From positions 19,613,586 through 19,677,585 of the forward strand of contig NC_080589.1 of NCBI RefSeq assembly GCF_029962835.1: a DNA stretch of 64,000 nucleotides, in the 5' to 3' direction. Under the pieces are notes generated by a model. That model ran no database searches. It saw only the letters and a list, made by a program, of their open reading frames with translations, and had not been told where the DNA came from. Positions within the stretch are counted from its first letter, which is position 1. Every line of letters starts with the position of its first letter. The translations under genes were made by a program, and so were the position numbers. Positions 26,101 to 35,698 of the stretch are shown one piece after another. Source of the stretch: Magnolia sinica (taxonomy: Eukaryota; Streptophyta; Magnoliopsida; Magnoliales; Magnoliaceae).

Positions 26101-27352
26101 TATACTTGATATGAGGGATGTTTGATCATGGCATAAACCGTTGGGCTGAGACATTTACGGGACTCCTTATGAGACGGAGTGCTCCCACATGAGTGCATGG
26201 TACGCGCAGGATTGCTGCATGATTTAACGGTGTGACTCATGCATCCGGTATAAGTGTGACTTGATCATTATACGCCCTAGCGACATCAGAGCCATGGCTC
26301 CACAAGTACATCGTGGATGGCTGTATCGGATACCAAAATACTTAGTTCTAGCACTGTGGGCACTTAGGATGTCCTTAGGTGAAAGTCCCAGAACCTTTTT
26401 GGTACCAAAAGTTGCTCCAACGTTTATACCGAGTGGATATACGAGCGCCCGAGTGCCGAATAGCAGTAGGCCGCGTCTCCCACTGTGTCGTGATCGATTG
26501 GAAGGGGGTGTGGCCTTATTCGCCCGAGTGATGGGGCTATAAGCTAGGCTGAGTCTGACCAACTCGTACATGAGTCCGCTGTCAACGAGCCGGGTAGGTA
26601 TTGGCAGACTACTGGTCAGGCGGATAGTGAGGTCTATTCCACTTGCTTGGCTGTGCAGCTAGGGAGGAGGCAGTCAGTGTGAAGTGTATTAGACCTCGGT
26701 GATATCTAGAGAGGAACTATACTGATATGTGTACTTGATGAGTACTGGCTTGCTTGGATTGCATCTCGCATATGACATTCGGCTATGTAAGCCTCGCATT
26801 GCATCGGTATGGCCGATAACATTCATGTCTCGCATCGCATGGCCTTGATATGGCCGATAGCATTCATCATTACATCGCATAGCCTTGGTACTGCTGGTTG
26901 TATTCATAGACTTACCGCATATTTTCGCATTACTCTGATATTGTACACTTGGCGTTTGCCTTGCACACATACTTACACCACCCTCTAAGCTTTTGTAAGC
27001 TTATGCATGACCGTTGCGTGCAGGTGGCATTGGATCGCAACAGCGCTGAGGTAGGAGCGCACATCAGTTCAATTTGGAGTTTTTGAATACCTTGTATTTT
27101 TCTTTCCGCATTTATACTTAAAGTTTTTTATATAGTGGACATGTGGTGATGTTGTTTTGTGATTTGGTTATGCTTGTGGTTATGCTCCATTACAAAAAAA
27201 AATCATACTGAAAATCCTCCTTGTAGGATCCCAGGATCGAAATTTGGCATGTGAGTGCCGGAATCCGAGAGTGAGGCACTACGGAGGTTGTTGGCGCCGG
27301 ATTCAGCGATCGAGAATTTTGTAAGCCCGTTTTTGAAATTTGGGGCGTGACA
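23132..27352 (+). repeat. 3' LTR of the gypsy-type element (4221 bp)
   Basis: Collinear with 17351-21575 throughout, with substitutions and small indels. For example, 'ACACTGGACGG' is missing near 25110, and an extra AGGCCCA-type unit sits near 25770-25800. The many differences show that the insertion is not recent. Confidence 0.92.
25535..25815 (+). repeat. Array of 'AGGCCCAT' units in the 3' LTR
   Basis: Counterpart of 19780-20040, differing by point changes and one additional unit (about 25772-25804). Confidence 0.8.
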
Positions 27353-27665
27353 TTCAGCTTCTCCCGTGTGACCACATTGGTCAGCATATTCGCAGGATTC
27401 TCACTTGTATGAATCTTCTCTAGAGCAATCGATCCATCTTCCAGTAACGAACGTATGAAGTGATATCTGATGGAAATATGCCTGGTCCTTAAATGAAATG
27501 TTGAATTCTTAGCCAAGTGTATTGTACTCTGATTGTCACTGTACATCTTGCAATCTGCTTGCTTCTTACCCAACTCTTCCATAAAACATTGCATCCATAC
27601 CATCTCCTTGCATGCTTCTATAATCGCAACATATTCTGCTTCCGTCGTACTGATAGATAATATAT
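27353..27665 (-). pseudogene. Copia RNase H region, interrupted by the gypsy insertion
   Basis: Contains 'EELGKKQADCKMYSDNQSTI' and 'HISIRYHFIRSLLEDGSIAL', the C-terminal copia RNase H landmarks. The frame reaches 'NVVTREKLN' and then runs into the gypsy LTR at 27352. The last copia codons continue on the far side of the insertion, just below 17350, as 'LCSALIGLQA'. The gypsy therefore landed inside the coding region a few codons before the polyprotein end. Confidence 0.88.
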
Positions 27666-28006
27666 TTTGTAACTGAGAGACCTAACTGACTGCAGCACTA
27701 CCCAAAGTAAAAACATAACCTGTAGTGCTTCTTCTACTATCAATATCTCCTGTCAAATCTGAATCTACGTAGCCTTGTAGCTTGATTTCCGATCCACCGT
27801 AGCACAGCCCTATATCCTTACCTACCAGGTATCTAAGGATCTACTTCACAGTTTCTCAATGTTCCTTTCCGGGGTTATTCATGAACCTGCTAACAACTCT
27901 CACTGCTGAGCAATGTCTGGTCTCGTGCTCACCATAGCATACATGAGACTCTCAATAGCTGATGCGTATGGGACTTTAGCCATGTAGTCCCTTTCCTCTT
28001 GCGTCT

Positions 28007-28657
28007 TTACACCTTGCTCCTTAGATAGTTGAAGTGGTTGGCTAATAGAGTGCTAACCGGCTTAGCACCTCCCATATTGAATCGATCAAGTACCTTGGCT
28101 ATGTACTCTGCCTGTGACAAAACCAGTTTCTTATTTTTCCTGTCACGCTTTATCCTCATGCCCAGGATTTTTTTTGCTACTCCTAAATCCTTCATGACAA
28201 ATTCTCTAGACAGTTGTCTTTTGAGAATTGAGATGTCCTTCATGCTTGAACCGGCCATAAGCATATCATCAACATACAGAAGAACGATGATGTGCGATGT
28301 ATCAAACTTCTTCAACTAACAGCAGTAGTCAGCATGACATCTCCTAAAACTGTTTCCTGACATGAAACTGTCGAACTTCTTATACCACTGCCTCGGGGCC
28401 TGCTTCAGGCCATATAAACTCTTATTCAATCTGCACACTTTGTTCTCCTTTCCTGGTGCCACGTATCTTGTCGGCTGATGCATGTATATCTCTTCTTCAA
28501 GGTCTCCATGAAGAAAGGTTGTCTTAACATCTAACTGCTCTAAATGTAAGTCCTCTGTAGCCACTATACTCAGGACCATGCGAATCGTAGACATTTTCAC
28601 CACAGGTGAAAATATTTCAGTGAAATCGATACCTGCCTTTTGTTGAAACTCTTTCAC
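28007..28657 (-). pseudogene. Copia reverse transcriptase region
   Basis: Two frames (28316-28657 and 28007-28315). The first has 'GIDFTEIFSPVVKMSTIRMV', 'LEQLDVKTTFLHGDLEEEIY' and 'LNKSLYGLKQAPRQWYKKFD'. The second has the catalytic 'LLYVDDMLMAG' and 'LSREFVMKDLGVAKKILGM'. These are the conserved copia RT blocks in order. A stop and frame shift between residues FDSF and the YVDD block break the protein. RT copies element RNA into cDNA. Confidence 0.9.
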
Positions 28658-29056
28658 AACTAATCTAGCCTTGTACCGTTTCGAACCATCGTGCTCCTCC
28701 TTCAGTCTGTAAACTCACTTGTTATGAAGAGCTTTTTTACCCTTAGGTAGAGTGACTAGCTCCCATATACGATTAGACTGAAGAGAGTCCATATCAACAT
28801 CCATGGCCTGCTCCCACTTAACCCGTGTATCTGACTGTAATGCCTCTTCAAAACACTCTATCTCACCATTATCTGTCAGCAGTAAATAATGTAAGGAGGG
28901 TGAGTATCGGACCGTGGGTCACCTCTCCCCAGTAGACATCCTCACAACTGGTGTATGCGGCCTACCTCATAATGCTCCTGTGCATGATCATCCTGTGGCG
29001 CTGTAACACCTGTGTCCAGTAACTCTTCCAACTCTACGAATTATTTCTCCTCGGCC

Positions 29057-29927
29057 TTATTTTCTTGCACAGTCCTTATGCATCACTTTTTCATTGAAGA
29101 CTACGTCCTTGCTTCTGATGATTTTCCTGTTTTCTGCATCCCAAAACCTGTAGCCAAAATCATGTTGCCCGTAGCCTATGAACGTGCACCTCATGGACTT
29201 CGCATCCAGCTTGTTTCTTTGTTCTGCATCAATGTGAACATATGAAGTGCAACCAAACACTCTGAGATGTGAAAGCTTCACTTCTTTTCCAGTCCACGTT
29301 TCTTCTAGTAGCTCACCATCCAATGGTGCTGAGGGACTTCTATTGATGAGATATGTAGCCGTATTCAAAGCATCTACCTAAAAGGTCTTGGACAACCCTG
29401 CATGTGACCTCATGCTCTTGGCACGCTCAAGGATAGTCCTGTTAATGCGTTCAGCCACACCATTCTGCTGCGGTGTCCCTGGAATCATTTTCTGATATTT
29501 GATTCCATTTTCTGCACAATACTCTTCAAATCTCTTATAACAGTACTTTCCCCTATTATCAGATCTGAGACCTTTTACTATTTTACATGTCTTTTTTTTC
29601 TACCATAACTTTTCACTTCTTAAATACATCAAATACATCAGATTTATGTTTTAAGAAATAGACCCACAGTTTTCTACTAGCATCATTAATAAAGGAAACA
29701 AAATAACGTGAGCCACCAAGAGATAATACCTGTGCCGGTCTCCACACATCAGTGTGTACAAGCTCCAACAGATGCACCTTTGGAGTGCGTCCCGTCTTCT
29801 TGAAACTTACCCTCTTCTGCTTGTCATACACACAGTCCTTGTAGAATTCCAAGTCAATAGACTTCAGCCCTGGTAGCTTCCCTTTTGACAATATCACTTT
29901 CATCCCTTTCTCACTCACATGTCCCAA
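29057..29927 (-). pseudogene. Copia integrase region
   Basis: Two open pieces (29613-29927 and 29057-29368) joined by a frameshifted stretch. The first has 'MGHVSEKGMKVIL' (zinc-binding region; only one clear cysteine of the CxxC pair) and 'LVHTDVW', which holds the first catalytic Asp, then 'FINDASRKLWVYFLK' with the second. Between the pieces, TPQQNGVAER carries the catalytic Glu. The second piece contains 'LINRSPSAPLDG' and 'HLRVFGCTSYVHI'. It would insert element cDNA into the genome, but is broken by stops. Confidence 0.87.
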
Positions 29928-29936
29928 CCTCTGATG

Positions 29937-30455
29937 TCATAACTGCCCATTCACTCCAGTTGATGCGACTGCGAGTGAACTATATGATCCTGAAGTCACG
30001 TACAAAGTACTTTCTTTTTTGCCTCGAGATATCATCAAGGCACCTTTTGTGATCTTCCAGGAATCACTGGTGAATGTCGTCACATAACCGGTATCGGCCA
30101 ACTGCCCCACTGAGATCAGATTCTTTCTCAAATTCGGTACATGTCTGACATCCTTCAATTTCAACGCCGTTCCATTTTTCTGATTTATATGAACGTCTCC
30201 CTTTCCAACAATATTGCACGGCTCATCATTACCCAAGTAGACTCTCTCGAAGTCACCTGACACATAATCACGTAAAACTTCTTTACATGAAGTGGCATGA
30301 AACGAAGCACCCGAGTCTATAATCCAAGACTCATTTCTCGCATTAACAGACAAGATCAACGCCTCTGTATCACTCTCCTCAGATAAATTTACTGAATCCT
30401 TCCCTCCTTGAGAGCTTCCTTCTTGTTTCTTAAGCGCCTTACAATCACGTTTCAT
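29937..30455 (-). pseudogene. Copia protease region
   Basis: A 172-residue open frame that begins in the zinc knuckle ('MKRDCKALKKQ'). It carries the aspartic protease motif 'WIIDSGASFHATS' (catalytic D in DSG), then 'VYLGNDEPCNIVGKGDVHI' and 'LKDVRHVPNLRKNLISVGQL', which are standard copia protease landmarks. It would cut the Gag-Pol polyprotein. The frame stops just before the integrase GH motif, where the expected LWH reads L-stop-H. Confidence 0.88.
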
Positions 30456-31175
30456 GTGCCCCTTCTTGCCGCAATGCCAACACCCGTCTTTGTCTTTCGG
30501 TCTCTTGGACTTCTTCCTTAACTTAGAACGCCCGTGTTTATTGCCTCCTTTGTTCAGCGATCTTCCTATTCCTTCAACCTTTTGAGCATTCCCCGAATCC
30601 CCTTAAACTCCTGATGCCTTTCTTCTAGATTCTTCGCTAAGAATTAGACCGGTCACATCATCAAATTTCAGCTTTGTCGATCCTAAAGAATTGCTCACAG
30701 TAATCACCAAACCATCCCAACTGTCTGGCAGACTGGATAAGATCAATAACGCCCTAACTTCATCCTAAAAAATAATGCCAACGGATTCCAACTGGCTCGT
30801 AACTGTATTGAACTCGTTTAAATGTTCAGCCACGCTCCCACCATTGGACATCTTCATGTTGAATGGCTATTTCATAAGATGAACCTTGTTAGATGCTGAG
30901 AATTTTTTTATACATGGTGGCTAGGGCTTCCATTAATTCTTTTGTAGTTTTCATCTTGGATATATTGAAGGTGATGCTCTTAGACAAAGAGAGTCGGATC
31001 GTTCCTAAAGCCTTCCTATCCAGTAAAAACCATTCATCATCTATCATCTTTTTTGATTTTTTCTATTTTCCTCCTAGAGGAATATAGAGGTCCTTCTGAT
31101 ACAGATAATCCTCCATCTGCGAACCATCAAACTTTTCAATTCTAGTTTTCCCTTATTCCGTCATCGCTCCCAATA
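30430..31175 (-). pseudogene. Copia gag with CCHC zinc knuckle, broken
   Basis: The start region reads M-T-E-stop, then 'RIEKFDGSQMEDYLYQKDLY', typical of the copia Gag N-terminus. Further down 'DEWFLLDRKALGTIRLSLSK' and 'LSSLPDSWDGLVITVSNS' match the UBN2 domain. The knuckle CWHCGKKGHMKRDC lies at about 30440-30485. At least three stops and a frame change break it. It would form the capsid of the virus-like particle. Confidence 0.85.
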
Positions 31176-31189
31176 GAACTAAACCAATA

Positions 31190-31201
31190 GCTCTGATACC
31201 A
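31190..31201 (-). other. Copia primer binding site
   Basis: On the minus strand TGGTATCAGAGC, the exact complement of the 3' end of plant initiator-Met tRNA, five bases inside the 5' LTR. Confidence 0.9.
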
Positions 31202-31206
31202 GTTAT

Positions 31207-31790
31207 TGCGCAGCACGCCAACAATGTAGTGAGCCTAGATCCAATCTCCGGTCTCACCCACAAACGATAAATAGGAAGAAATATAAACTAGAAACAGATC
31301 AAAGCAATTCAAACAAACCACAAGACAAGATATACGTGGAAAAACCCCAAACTAGGGTAAAAAACTATGGATGCAAACTTCCACTATGAAGAACGAAGAT
31401 TACAAGGCAATATACTAACCTCTCCCTTGGAAGAATATAGAAAATCCCTTGCCCACACCTTAGAAATATTTCCCAATATTCACCTTAACCCTAAAATAGC
31501 CTTAGGGACCCCAATTTATAGTTTTGGCAACTTCCCTTTCACACCCTTGCGAAAGGCGACACAGAAATCCGCAGTCCGCATCAGATTTGGAAACGAATCT
31601 GCGTAACCACGACCGGTCGAGCAGACTGTACGACCGGTCGAGCACCTCGGACCCAAAAACTGATGCTCGCTAGGGTTTGAGTTGTGCCAGTCCACGATTG
31701 GTCACGACCAGTCGAGCGGGCTCCATGACTGGTCGAGCAAGGGCCACGACTGGTCGTGCGCGGCCCCAGATGTGGCTCCACTTCTCAACA
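31207..31790 (-). repeat. 5' LTR of the copia element (584 bp)
   Basis: Outer end TGTTGAGAAGTGG (minus strand, at 31790) and inner end at 31207 next to the PBS. Carries repeated ACGACCGGTCGAGC-type motifs at 31603-31760. It would contain the promoter and polyadenylation signals of the element. Confidence 0.92.
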
Positions 31791-33606
31791 CATCATGTGG
31801 ATGCAAGTAGATGGTTAAGAGTAGTATGAAATGACCATCCACATTGAAAAAACTAACCGTTCAACAGATTTAATTGCCATGATACACCCTGTCTAGGAAT
31901 TTTCAAGTATTACTCAATCCATAGTGGGAGAAGACAGAAACAATCAACATACACAGAGTACTACAGGCCAATCGAAGATATTACAGGTGTACTTGTGAAC
32001 GATGTTTCTAAAATTCTGGTCACCTGAAATTCATATACAAAATAAAAGCAAATTAATTTATATGTAAGGATTTCCTAAAATGAAAGGTAGAAACTAGTGA
32101 AGAGTAAAACCGTACCCATCCATATCAGGCCATGTTCACTACTAGTACACGAGTTCAAACAATCCACAGATCAATTGAAAGATAAATGAACTGTGAATCT
32201 GAAATAGTTATTTCATATTTCAAAATTTATCCACTGGTTGAACGATCAACCATTTACCAAATTAAATATTTCGTATAGTATTAATTTCTCTTTAATTGGC
32301 GATTCATAATGACTCCCTATTACAATGCAACCTCAGTAAACAGAAATAAACATGAAGAAAGTTCATCCCAAACAAGGGAACCTGCAATACAAGTCAGTGC
32401 TCTCAGCTACCTCAATAAACAAGGCACATCCTAACTATAGAACTGGTGATCATAATAATGAGAAGTAAGACACCTCCAAACAAATTTGAAATGCTAAGCC
32501 ATCTATAAAAAAACCGTCTCCAGATCGAATTCAACTAGTTGGTATAGATAACTAGTGCTGGTAATAGAGAACAACTATCATTTCATTTTCACCATAGTAA
32601 GAAAAAAAAAAAAGAAAAAAAAGAAAAAAAAATGTATGGAACATATATTAACCTGAAGTTCCAACGGATATCCTTTGCCCTTCATGAAAATCCATTTTAA
32701 AGCACCACAATGTCCATCTGCGAGGTATAAACTAAACCATTTATGCGTCATGCAAGAAGTCGAGCTTCTCTAACACCCGCTAATACGGTATGAAATACCC
32801 ACTGACATTATAGTTTTTGTGTAAAGTCCGTTTATGATGGATTCCATTCCCAAATCCGTTTTGAATCCAAGTCCTCCTCTCAGCCAAACGAGGCGTTTAC
32901 TGTGCATGCATGCGAAGTTACAGATCCAACAACCGTACCTTCACATTGCAATGCATGTGACAGTCGAATGGATTTTTATAACTCGACTATTTGCAATTAC
33001 AAAGAAATTAATTCCAAACATGGATTCATCAAAAGGATTACAAGTTTTAAAAACGGGATGACATCCGCTCAAAGTCTAGATAACAACAGAAATTCCTGAA
33101 ACGGCCAATTCCTAACTAAGAGACAGATTGTGGGAAAATCAAAGTAAGGGAAACATATCTCACACAAGAACGGTAAACCGCATCTAGAGACCGGAGCTTA
33201 CCTTCTCTCCGTGGGATGATGAATGGAGCTCGACAACATACATCCATGGCTAAATACCCGGTGATAGTCGTTACTGACCAAAGCTCATACTAGAGATATT
33301 TCATCTCTACTAGTACGGACCTGATAGCAGGGAAGGGATGCTGCTGGTGGCGACGCCGTTTCCTCTCTCCGTATATGCGATAATCCAGTAGCAGACGGCA
33401 GGCCGAAATCCCGCAAGATTTGGTTGGTGGGCTAAAGGAGACGAGAGAAGTGGGATGGGATATCGCATCGATATCTACCGTACACGAGTTATAAAGACCA
33501 TGGGATAGAGATGAATTCCAGATCCCACGCGACGCAAACGCGCGCGTGGGATGGGCACGTGTGATCGCGTGATCCCATCCATCGTAAGCCATCTTAATGC
33601 GTCTAC
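31791..33606. other. Right interior of the Harbinger-like element, no recognised gene
   Basis: Contains the second internal direct repeat and A-rich tracts at 32599-32632. On the minus strand, CACGGAGAGAAG|GTAAGC near 33200 and GGAACTTCAG|GTTAAT near 32653 could be 5' splice sites of untranslated exons serving the small gene at 14699-14965. The ORF at 33290-33610 (minus) has no family resemblance. No transposase was seen. Confidence 0.45.
32445..32580 (+). repeat. Internal direct repeat of the Harbinger-like element, copy 2
   Basis: Partner of 16063-16195: 'GTGATCATAATAATGAGAAG', 'TAAGCCATCTATAAAAAA' and 'ATAACTAGTGCTGGTAATAG' align with copy 1 at roughly 80 percent by eye. Confidence 0.75.
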
Positions 33607-33653
33607 CCAAACACGCCCTAAGGGGTTACAAATCCATGCTCTCAAACAGGCCC

Positions 33654-33704
33654 TAAAATGAGTTGGGGAAATGGATGGACGGCATATCCATCACGGTGGG
33701 CCCC

Positions 33705-33746
<42 letters not shown>

Positions 33747-35463
33747 TAGAATTCCCTGTAAAAGGAGATGATTCACGGACTTGGGCACACAAGAAATAAT
33801 GATGCGACTAATGTAGACATTTTTGTGAAAATCAAACAAGCATTCGAGTATTACATTTTAATCTACTTAATAAAAATTAAGTTTACCCGAATATATTACT
33901 GATTTTATATACATTTAAATTATAAATTATTAAACAAAATGTTTTGAGTTACAGGGAATTCTATCTACAGGCTGCCAAACACAGCTGGGTAGTACAATTA
34001 CTCTGAATTACATGGTAACAGTGAAATGTATTTTAATTTTAACCACATCCAAGCTGCCTAGAAGCGAGAGGACGGTTGGGTTATTAAAAGCAAACATTCC
34101 AGAATCTGAAAGGCTTGCATGATTACAGGAACTCAAGTGCCGGCCTGACTATTCACTGATGTGGAAGGAGAATTTCGTATGGATGAGATCCAAACCGTCC
34201 ATCAGGTGAACCACTCTCTGTTTTGACTACTAGTGAAAAATCAGGCAGATCGAAAACTAGGGTTGGCTACACCAGGGGCAACATTTGAGCCGCAAAGTCC
34301 CACCGTTAAGATAGTCCAAATTGTGTGTGAGCCCTACTGTAGTGTGTATATTCCATCCAATCAAATCATCTTACGGGCCACACCATGATGAATGGATACG
34401 ACTCATGTAGGCCACACCACGTGAGTTTAGAGCTTTTAGGCATAATTTTAAACAGTCCCAAATGATGTGGCCTATATGTCTCTTGGATTGGATTTATTTT
34501 TAGGATCCATGGTGAAAATGTAGTGGCCCATCTGATGGACGGAGTAGATCTGACTTAAAATTTTCCTAAGTAGTGTTGGAAGTAGTCACGACCGCCTATT
34601 AGTGGGGTTAGTGCGGTCGCTTTCGGGATCTCAGTCGCCCATCAGTTCACCGTGCGTCCAACTCACGTGCTTCCGATACAACCGATGCTCACAACTACCT
34701 TGTACAATTGCACTCGATCCACAGAAACAATACATCCACTATCCACCGTCGATGTGTAAGATGTCATATGTAATGAAGACCATCCATCCAGTGGGCCTTA
34801 CAATGAATGACGTACAACTTAGAAATTCACACACATTGAAGGGTCAATAACATCCGATTTCTAGCCTTCAACTGGACGGTGATAAGTAAACTGATTAATG
34901 GTTGAAACTTAGCTCGGAAAGTAGAAAATTTGATTTTTTTTTTTCAAATTAATTTTGATTTACAGATCATCCATGATAGAAAACAATAGATGAACGGTCC
35001 AGATTGCATGATCTACGGTCGCATTTAGAATATATAAGAGATCTACCATATGTTGATATAGACGAATGTATCATATTATTTTCCATATCTGCATATAAAA
35101 CAATAGACGCTCACATTCAATCGGTTGGAAAATAAGTTACCGTCCATCACAAAATATATTTCAATTTTTTGTCTTAATAAAAAATCCAAACCGTCTAATA
35201 CTTTTAATCAACCATCAAAATAATATTTTTTCTATTTATCAGTGATTAACATTTTATTTTTCTATTTATCAGCGTTTATACGTTTTTTTCTAAAATATAG
35301 GGAAAACGATGATTGGATGAGAATTTTTATTAGAAAATTTAATTATTTTGGTGGGGCCAAGATATTGGACGTAGTGGATGCATCACTTACACAATAACTT
35401 AGAAGTTATTGACGGGATGAACGGTAGCTTATCGTCCAACTGTTTGGATGTGAGCATTTCTCC
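33654..35463. other. Upstream flank of the ACP gene: MITE fragments, no gene
   Basis: Holds the end of a dispersed MITE ('GGATGGACGGCATATCCATC', 33673-33702), an (AT)n run (33706-33744), and fragments of GTGGGCC-type repeats at about 34180-34560. The 34860-35400 stretch is AT-rich, with 'AACCGTC' / 'GACGGT' words. No reading frame is convincing. Confidence 0.5.
33706..33744. repeat. (AT)n microsatellite
   Basis: Uninterrupted AT repeat next to a MITE end, outside the Harbinger nest. Confidence 0.95.
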
Positions 35464-35470
35464 TATAAAA
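35464..35470 (+). promoter_or_regulatory. TATA box of the ACP gene
   Basis: TATAAAA lies 119 bp before the chosen ATG. Transcription would start about 25-32 bp downstream, near 35492-35500, at the start of a CT-rich leader (35515-35535) that is typical of plant housekeeping genes. Confidence 0.7.
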
Positions 35471-35588
35471 ATTCTCCCGGAGCTTCCCCCGCATGTCCTC
35501 TTTGTCCTCTCCGCGTCTCTCTCTCTCTCTCTCTGAAACTATTCTAGCATTTCTCTCCGAATTCCACAACTCTCCTTTCTTCGGATCG

Positions 35589-35657
35589 ATGGCAGCTGTT
35601 GCAGGGTCTTCTCTATCCGTTGTTTCTCGATCTAGATCCTTCCATCAGAACCGTCAG
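35589..35657 (+). CDS. ACP: ACP exon 1 (transit peptide start)
   Basis: Encodes 23 residues, '[20 protein letters not shown]' plus NRQ, then the 5' splice site CAG|GTATAC. An in-frame ATG lies at 35493, 96 bp upstream, with no stop between. It falls at or before the expected transcription start and would add a Ser/Leu-rich run foreign to ACPs, so I did not use it. Confidence 0.92.
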
Positions 35658-35659
35658 GT

Positions 35660-35698
<39 letters not shown>

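Larger units (their letters stand above)
17351..27352 (+). mobile_element. Gypsy-type LTR retrotransposon derivative with 4.2 kb LTRs and no pol
   Basis: LTRs 17351-21575 and 23132-27352 open TGTAAGACC and close with ..CA. They are flanked by a perfect 5-bp duplication TTCAG (17346-17350 and 27353-27357). PBS TGGTATCAGAGC is at 21581-21592 and the polypurine tract AAGTGGGGAGAGC at 23119-23131. The internal part is only about 1.56 kb and holds a broken gag. The absence of protease, RT and integrase makes it a large retrotransposon derivative that would depend on another element's enzymes. Long LTRs and gag type suggest the Tekay/Del chromovirus lineage, but this is inference. Confidence 0.92.
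16617..31790 (-). mobile_element. Ty1/copia LTR retrotransposon interrupted by a gypsy-type element
   Basis: LTRs at 31207-31790 (5') and 16617-17241 (3') start TGTTGAGAAG and end CTGCGCA on the minus strand. PBS at 31190-31201 is TGGTATCAGAGC. The tract before the 3' LTR reads AAGTAGGAGATTG, the usual copia polypurine region. Pol order from high to low coordinates is gag, protease, integrase, RT, RNase H, as in copia. Removing the 10 kb gypsy insertion leaves about 5.2 kb, the normal full length. Frames carry several stops, so it is dead. Flanking bases CATGC (left) and CATCA (right) are a poor 5-bp TSD match. Confidence 0.92.
13838..33618. mobile_element. PIF/Harbinger-like DNA transposon (19.8 kb with nested insertions, about 4.6 kb net)
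   Basis: The terminal inverted repeat GGGCGTGTTTGG (13838-13849) matches CCAAACACGCCC (33607-33618). It is flanked by a perfect TAA duplication at 13835-13837 and 33619-33621. Subterminal DNA on both sides is crowded with GATCCCA / TGGGATC. Subtracting the nested retroelements leaves about 4.6 kb, a normal size for an autonomous Harbinger. I found no DDE transposase or Myb-like partner. The only good ORF is the small RNase H1-N-like gene at 14699-14965. It may be non-autonomous, mobilised in trans by another copy. Confidence 0.75.
13206..33653. mobile_element. PIF/Harbinger-type MITE, split by a larger nested element
   Basis: The left end GGGGTCGTTTGGCACCGTGG (13206) and the right end, read inverted, GGGCCTGTTTGAGAGCATGG (ending 33653) form related terminal repeats. 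Both are flanked by TAA (13203-13205 and 33654-33656), the usual 3-bp Harbinger/Tourist target. Its own sequence (13206-13837 plus 33619-33653) totals about 660 bp and is rich in 'GGATTTGTAATCC'-type subterminal repeats. It encodes nothing. Confidence 0.6.

Noticed and set aside
33290-33610. 106-residue minus-strand ORF at the right end of the Harbinger-like element
   Set aside because: Considered as a transposase or Myb exon; it includes the terminal repeat itself and has no DDE, HTH or Myb spacing.
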